6,845 bases of DNA from Clostridia bacterium (GTDB lineage: Bacteria > Bacillota > Clostridia > CAKSNL01 > HGM11501). The notes under the pieces are model-generated. The model searched no databases, had not been told where the DNA came from, and saw only the letters and a program-made list of their open reading frames with translations. The translations under genes were made by a program, and so were the position numbers. The stretch lies in contig JAFPCL010000051.1 in NCBI GenBank assembly GCA_017390225.1, positions 1 to 6,845 on the forward strand, given 5' to 3'. Positions 6,202 to 6,845 of this stretch are shown piece after piece. Numbering within the stretch: the first letter of the stretch is position 1; each line of letters starts with the position of its first letter.

Positions 6202-6651
6202 ATGAAAGAATTATCCAAGAAAATTGCGTATATCAAAGGCATGATGGAAGGCATGAGCCTGGATCAGAACAGCGGCGAAGCTAAAGTTTTAGCGCAGATG
6301 CTCGATGTTCTGGATGCCATGAACGATGAAATCTGCGAATTGGTTGATGCGCACAATGAATTGGTTGACCAGGTCGACGACATCGATGAAGATCTCTCCG
6401 AACTGGAAGAAGACTTCTATGATGATGAAGACGACGATGACGAGGACGATGACGACGATTTCTTCTTCGACGATGATGAAGATGATTTCTGCATCTGCCC
6501 CGAATGCGGCGAAGACTTCTACTTTGAAGAAGCCATCAATGACGACGGCGATCTTGTATGCCCCAACTGCAACGCCCCCATTCCGCTGGAATGCGACATG
6601 GATTGCGACTGCTGTGGTTGCGACTGCGAAGAAGTCGACGACGAAGACTAA
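6202..6651 (+). CDS. Acidic zinc-ribbon protein, CD1247-like
   Basis: The 149-residue protein has three visible parts. Residues 1-58 are a helical N-terminus (MKELSKKIAYIKGMMEGM...) of the type named CD1247 N-terminal domain in clostridia (from memory). Residues 59-96 are an almost wholly Asp/Glu linker, with DDD/EDD runs at 74-95. Residues 97-149 hold a zinc ribbon, C99PEC102 and C120PNC123, with C97 and C131 beside it, then a dense cysteine tail C135, C137, C138, C140, C142. Charge is strongly negative. It lies 48 bases after efp and has an excellent GGAGGTG (6188-6194) site 7 bases before ATG 6202; the in-frame ATG 6157 was rejected for that reason. Position beside efp is, as I recall, conserved in clostridia, which hints at a translation-related role, but function is unknown. 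It is probably cytosolic. Confidence 0.85.
   Translation: MKELSKKIAYIKGMMEGMSLDQNSGEAKVLAQMLDVLDAMNDEICELVDAHNELVDQVDDIDEDLSELEEDFYDDEDDDDEDDDDDFFFDDDEDDFCICPECGEDFYFEEAINDDGDLVCPNCNAPIPLECDMDCDCCGCDCEEVDDED
6376..6486 (+). repeat. Low-complexity GAY/GAR tract encoding poly-acidic linker
   Basis: A run of GAT, GAC, GAA and GAG codons inside the zinc-ribbon gene encodes the acidic linker (residues about 59-95). Codons are mixed, so selection on the acidic protein rather than recent codon slippage is the likely cause, though length variation between strains is likely. Confidence 0.8.
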
Positions 6652-6681
6652 TTGAATCCACAAAGACTTACCCTATATAAA
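6652..6681 (+). promoter_or_regulatory. Weak candidate promoter after the zinc-ribbon gene
   Basis: TTGAAT (6652-6657) and either TATATA (6674-6679, spacer 16) or TATAAA (6676-6681, spacer 18) could form a sigma-A promoter starting right after the zinc-ribbon gene stop. Its only known product would be the short structured stretch ending at the terminator at 6804-6835. The evidence is pattern only. Confidence 0.3.
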
Positions 6682-6699
6682 GGGGTATATCTTAGTGAC

Positions 6700-6786
6700 A
6701 TGAAAAGGGGATGTAAAAAAAGGCACGGACCGTTTCATGGCAGAAATAAAGCATTTATTCGCTTTATAAAACAATTATTTATCTAA
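6700..6786 (+). CDS. Possible 28-residue very basic small ORF (low confidence)
   Basis: ATG 6700 to TAA 6784 encodes 28 residues beginning MKRGCKKRHGPFHGR and ending FIRFIKQLFI. It has nine Lys/Arg, two His and no acidic residue, with a hydrophobic C-terminal part that could be amphipathic. It ends 17 bases before a strong terminator. Against it: the only purine run upstream, AAGGGG (6680-6685), is 14 bases away, which is too far for a good site, and the region also folds as hairpins. I recognise no family. Confidence 0.2.
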   Translation: MKRGCKKRHGPFHGRNKAFIRFIKQLFI

Positions 6787-6803
6787 AAAATATTGTTTTT
6801 GGT

Positions 6804-6835
6804 AGAAATCCGCATTTTTTGCGGATTTCTCTTTA
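6804..6835 (+). terminator. Intrinsic terminator at the end of the window
   Basis: AGAAATCCGCA (6804-6814), loop TTTTT, TGCGGATTTCT (6820-6830) form an 11-bp perfect stem, followed by CTTTACTT. It ends either the efp/zinc-ribbon operon (150 bases after its stop) or the small RNA/ORF candidate just upstream. Confidence 0.85.
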
Positions 6836-6845
6836 CTTGATGCCA

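Larger units (their letters stand above)
6688..6835 (+). ncRNA. Possible small structured RNA (candidate)
   Basis: In this gene-poor stretch short perfect stems follow one another: CATGAAA/TTTCATG (6699-6705/6733-6739), ATAAAGC/GCTTTAT (6746-6752/6761-6767), AAAACAAT/ATTGTTTT (6768-6775/6792-6799), then the terminator stem. With the promoter candidate upstream this would give an RNA of about 145 bases. I match it to no known RNA family. It could equally be the 3' untranslated region of the efp operon or the mRNA of the small basic ORF at 6700. Confidence 0.25.

Noticed and set aside
6289..6663. Open frame on the - strand opposite the acidic linker, rich in Val/Ile/Phe
   Set aside because: The hydrophobic composition is simply the reverse complement of GAY/GAR codons; it is not a real membrane protein.
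6711..6716. Start-stop ATG TAA after AAAAGGGG
   Set aside because: A minimal start-stop next to a purine run; with no spacing it is not a usable initiation site and probably chance.

Overview
The window looks like chromosomal, mostly housekeeping DNA from a Gram-positive anaerobe of the Bacillota, class Clostridia, probably a gut-type lineage near the Oscillospirales. The lineage call is inference. It rests on strong AAAGGAG/GGAGGTG ribosome binding sites, near-consensus sigma-A promoters, a short lysine-rich S21 protein, an EF-P with lysine 32, and an acidic CD1247-like zinc-ribbon protein beside efp. Every confident gene is on the + strand.

Region by region: 1-1943 holds the 3' part of alaS (alanyl-tRNA synthetase, 5' end outside the window) followed by a HIT-family hydrolase, closely spaced as one operon. 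1973-2303 is a short rpsU transcription unit with its own extended -10 promoter and a strong hairpin terminator. 2301-2571 is gene-free but highly structured. Diverged 25-bp terminal inverted repeats flanked by TA enclose two hairpin arms, so the whole stretch can fold as a flush three-way junction. It looks like a small non-autonomous mobile element (MITE-like) or a structured RNA, and is the most unusual part of the window. 2625-4342 is a three-gene operon (GNAT acetyltransferase, ung uracil-DNA glycosylase, flavin-reductase-like protein) ending in a hairpin terminator.

4349-5503 has a perfect-consensus promoter (TTGACA, 17 bp, TATAAT) with a 12-bp palindrome over the expected start site. 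It drives a ClpP-type protease subunit with an unusual N-terminus, translationally coupled (TAATG) to a cysteine-cluster protein. 5520-6651 carries a promoter, efp (elongation factor P) and an acidic, cysteine-rich zinc-ribbon protein. 6652-6845 has no recognisable gene, but holds a possible promoter, several consecutive small hairpins, a very basic 28-codon ORF and a clear terminator, so a small RNA or small peptide gene is possible.

Functionally the genes centre on translation (AlaRS, S21, EF-P), protein quality control (ClpP) and DNA repair (UDG). The accessory genes are small enzymes and metal-binding proteins of unknown role. No tRNA, rRNA, CRISPR array, transposase or phage gene was seen.
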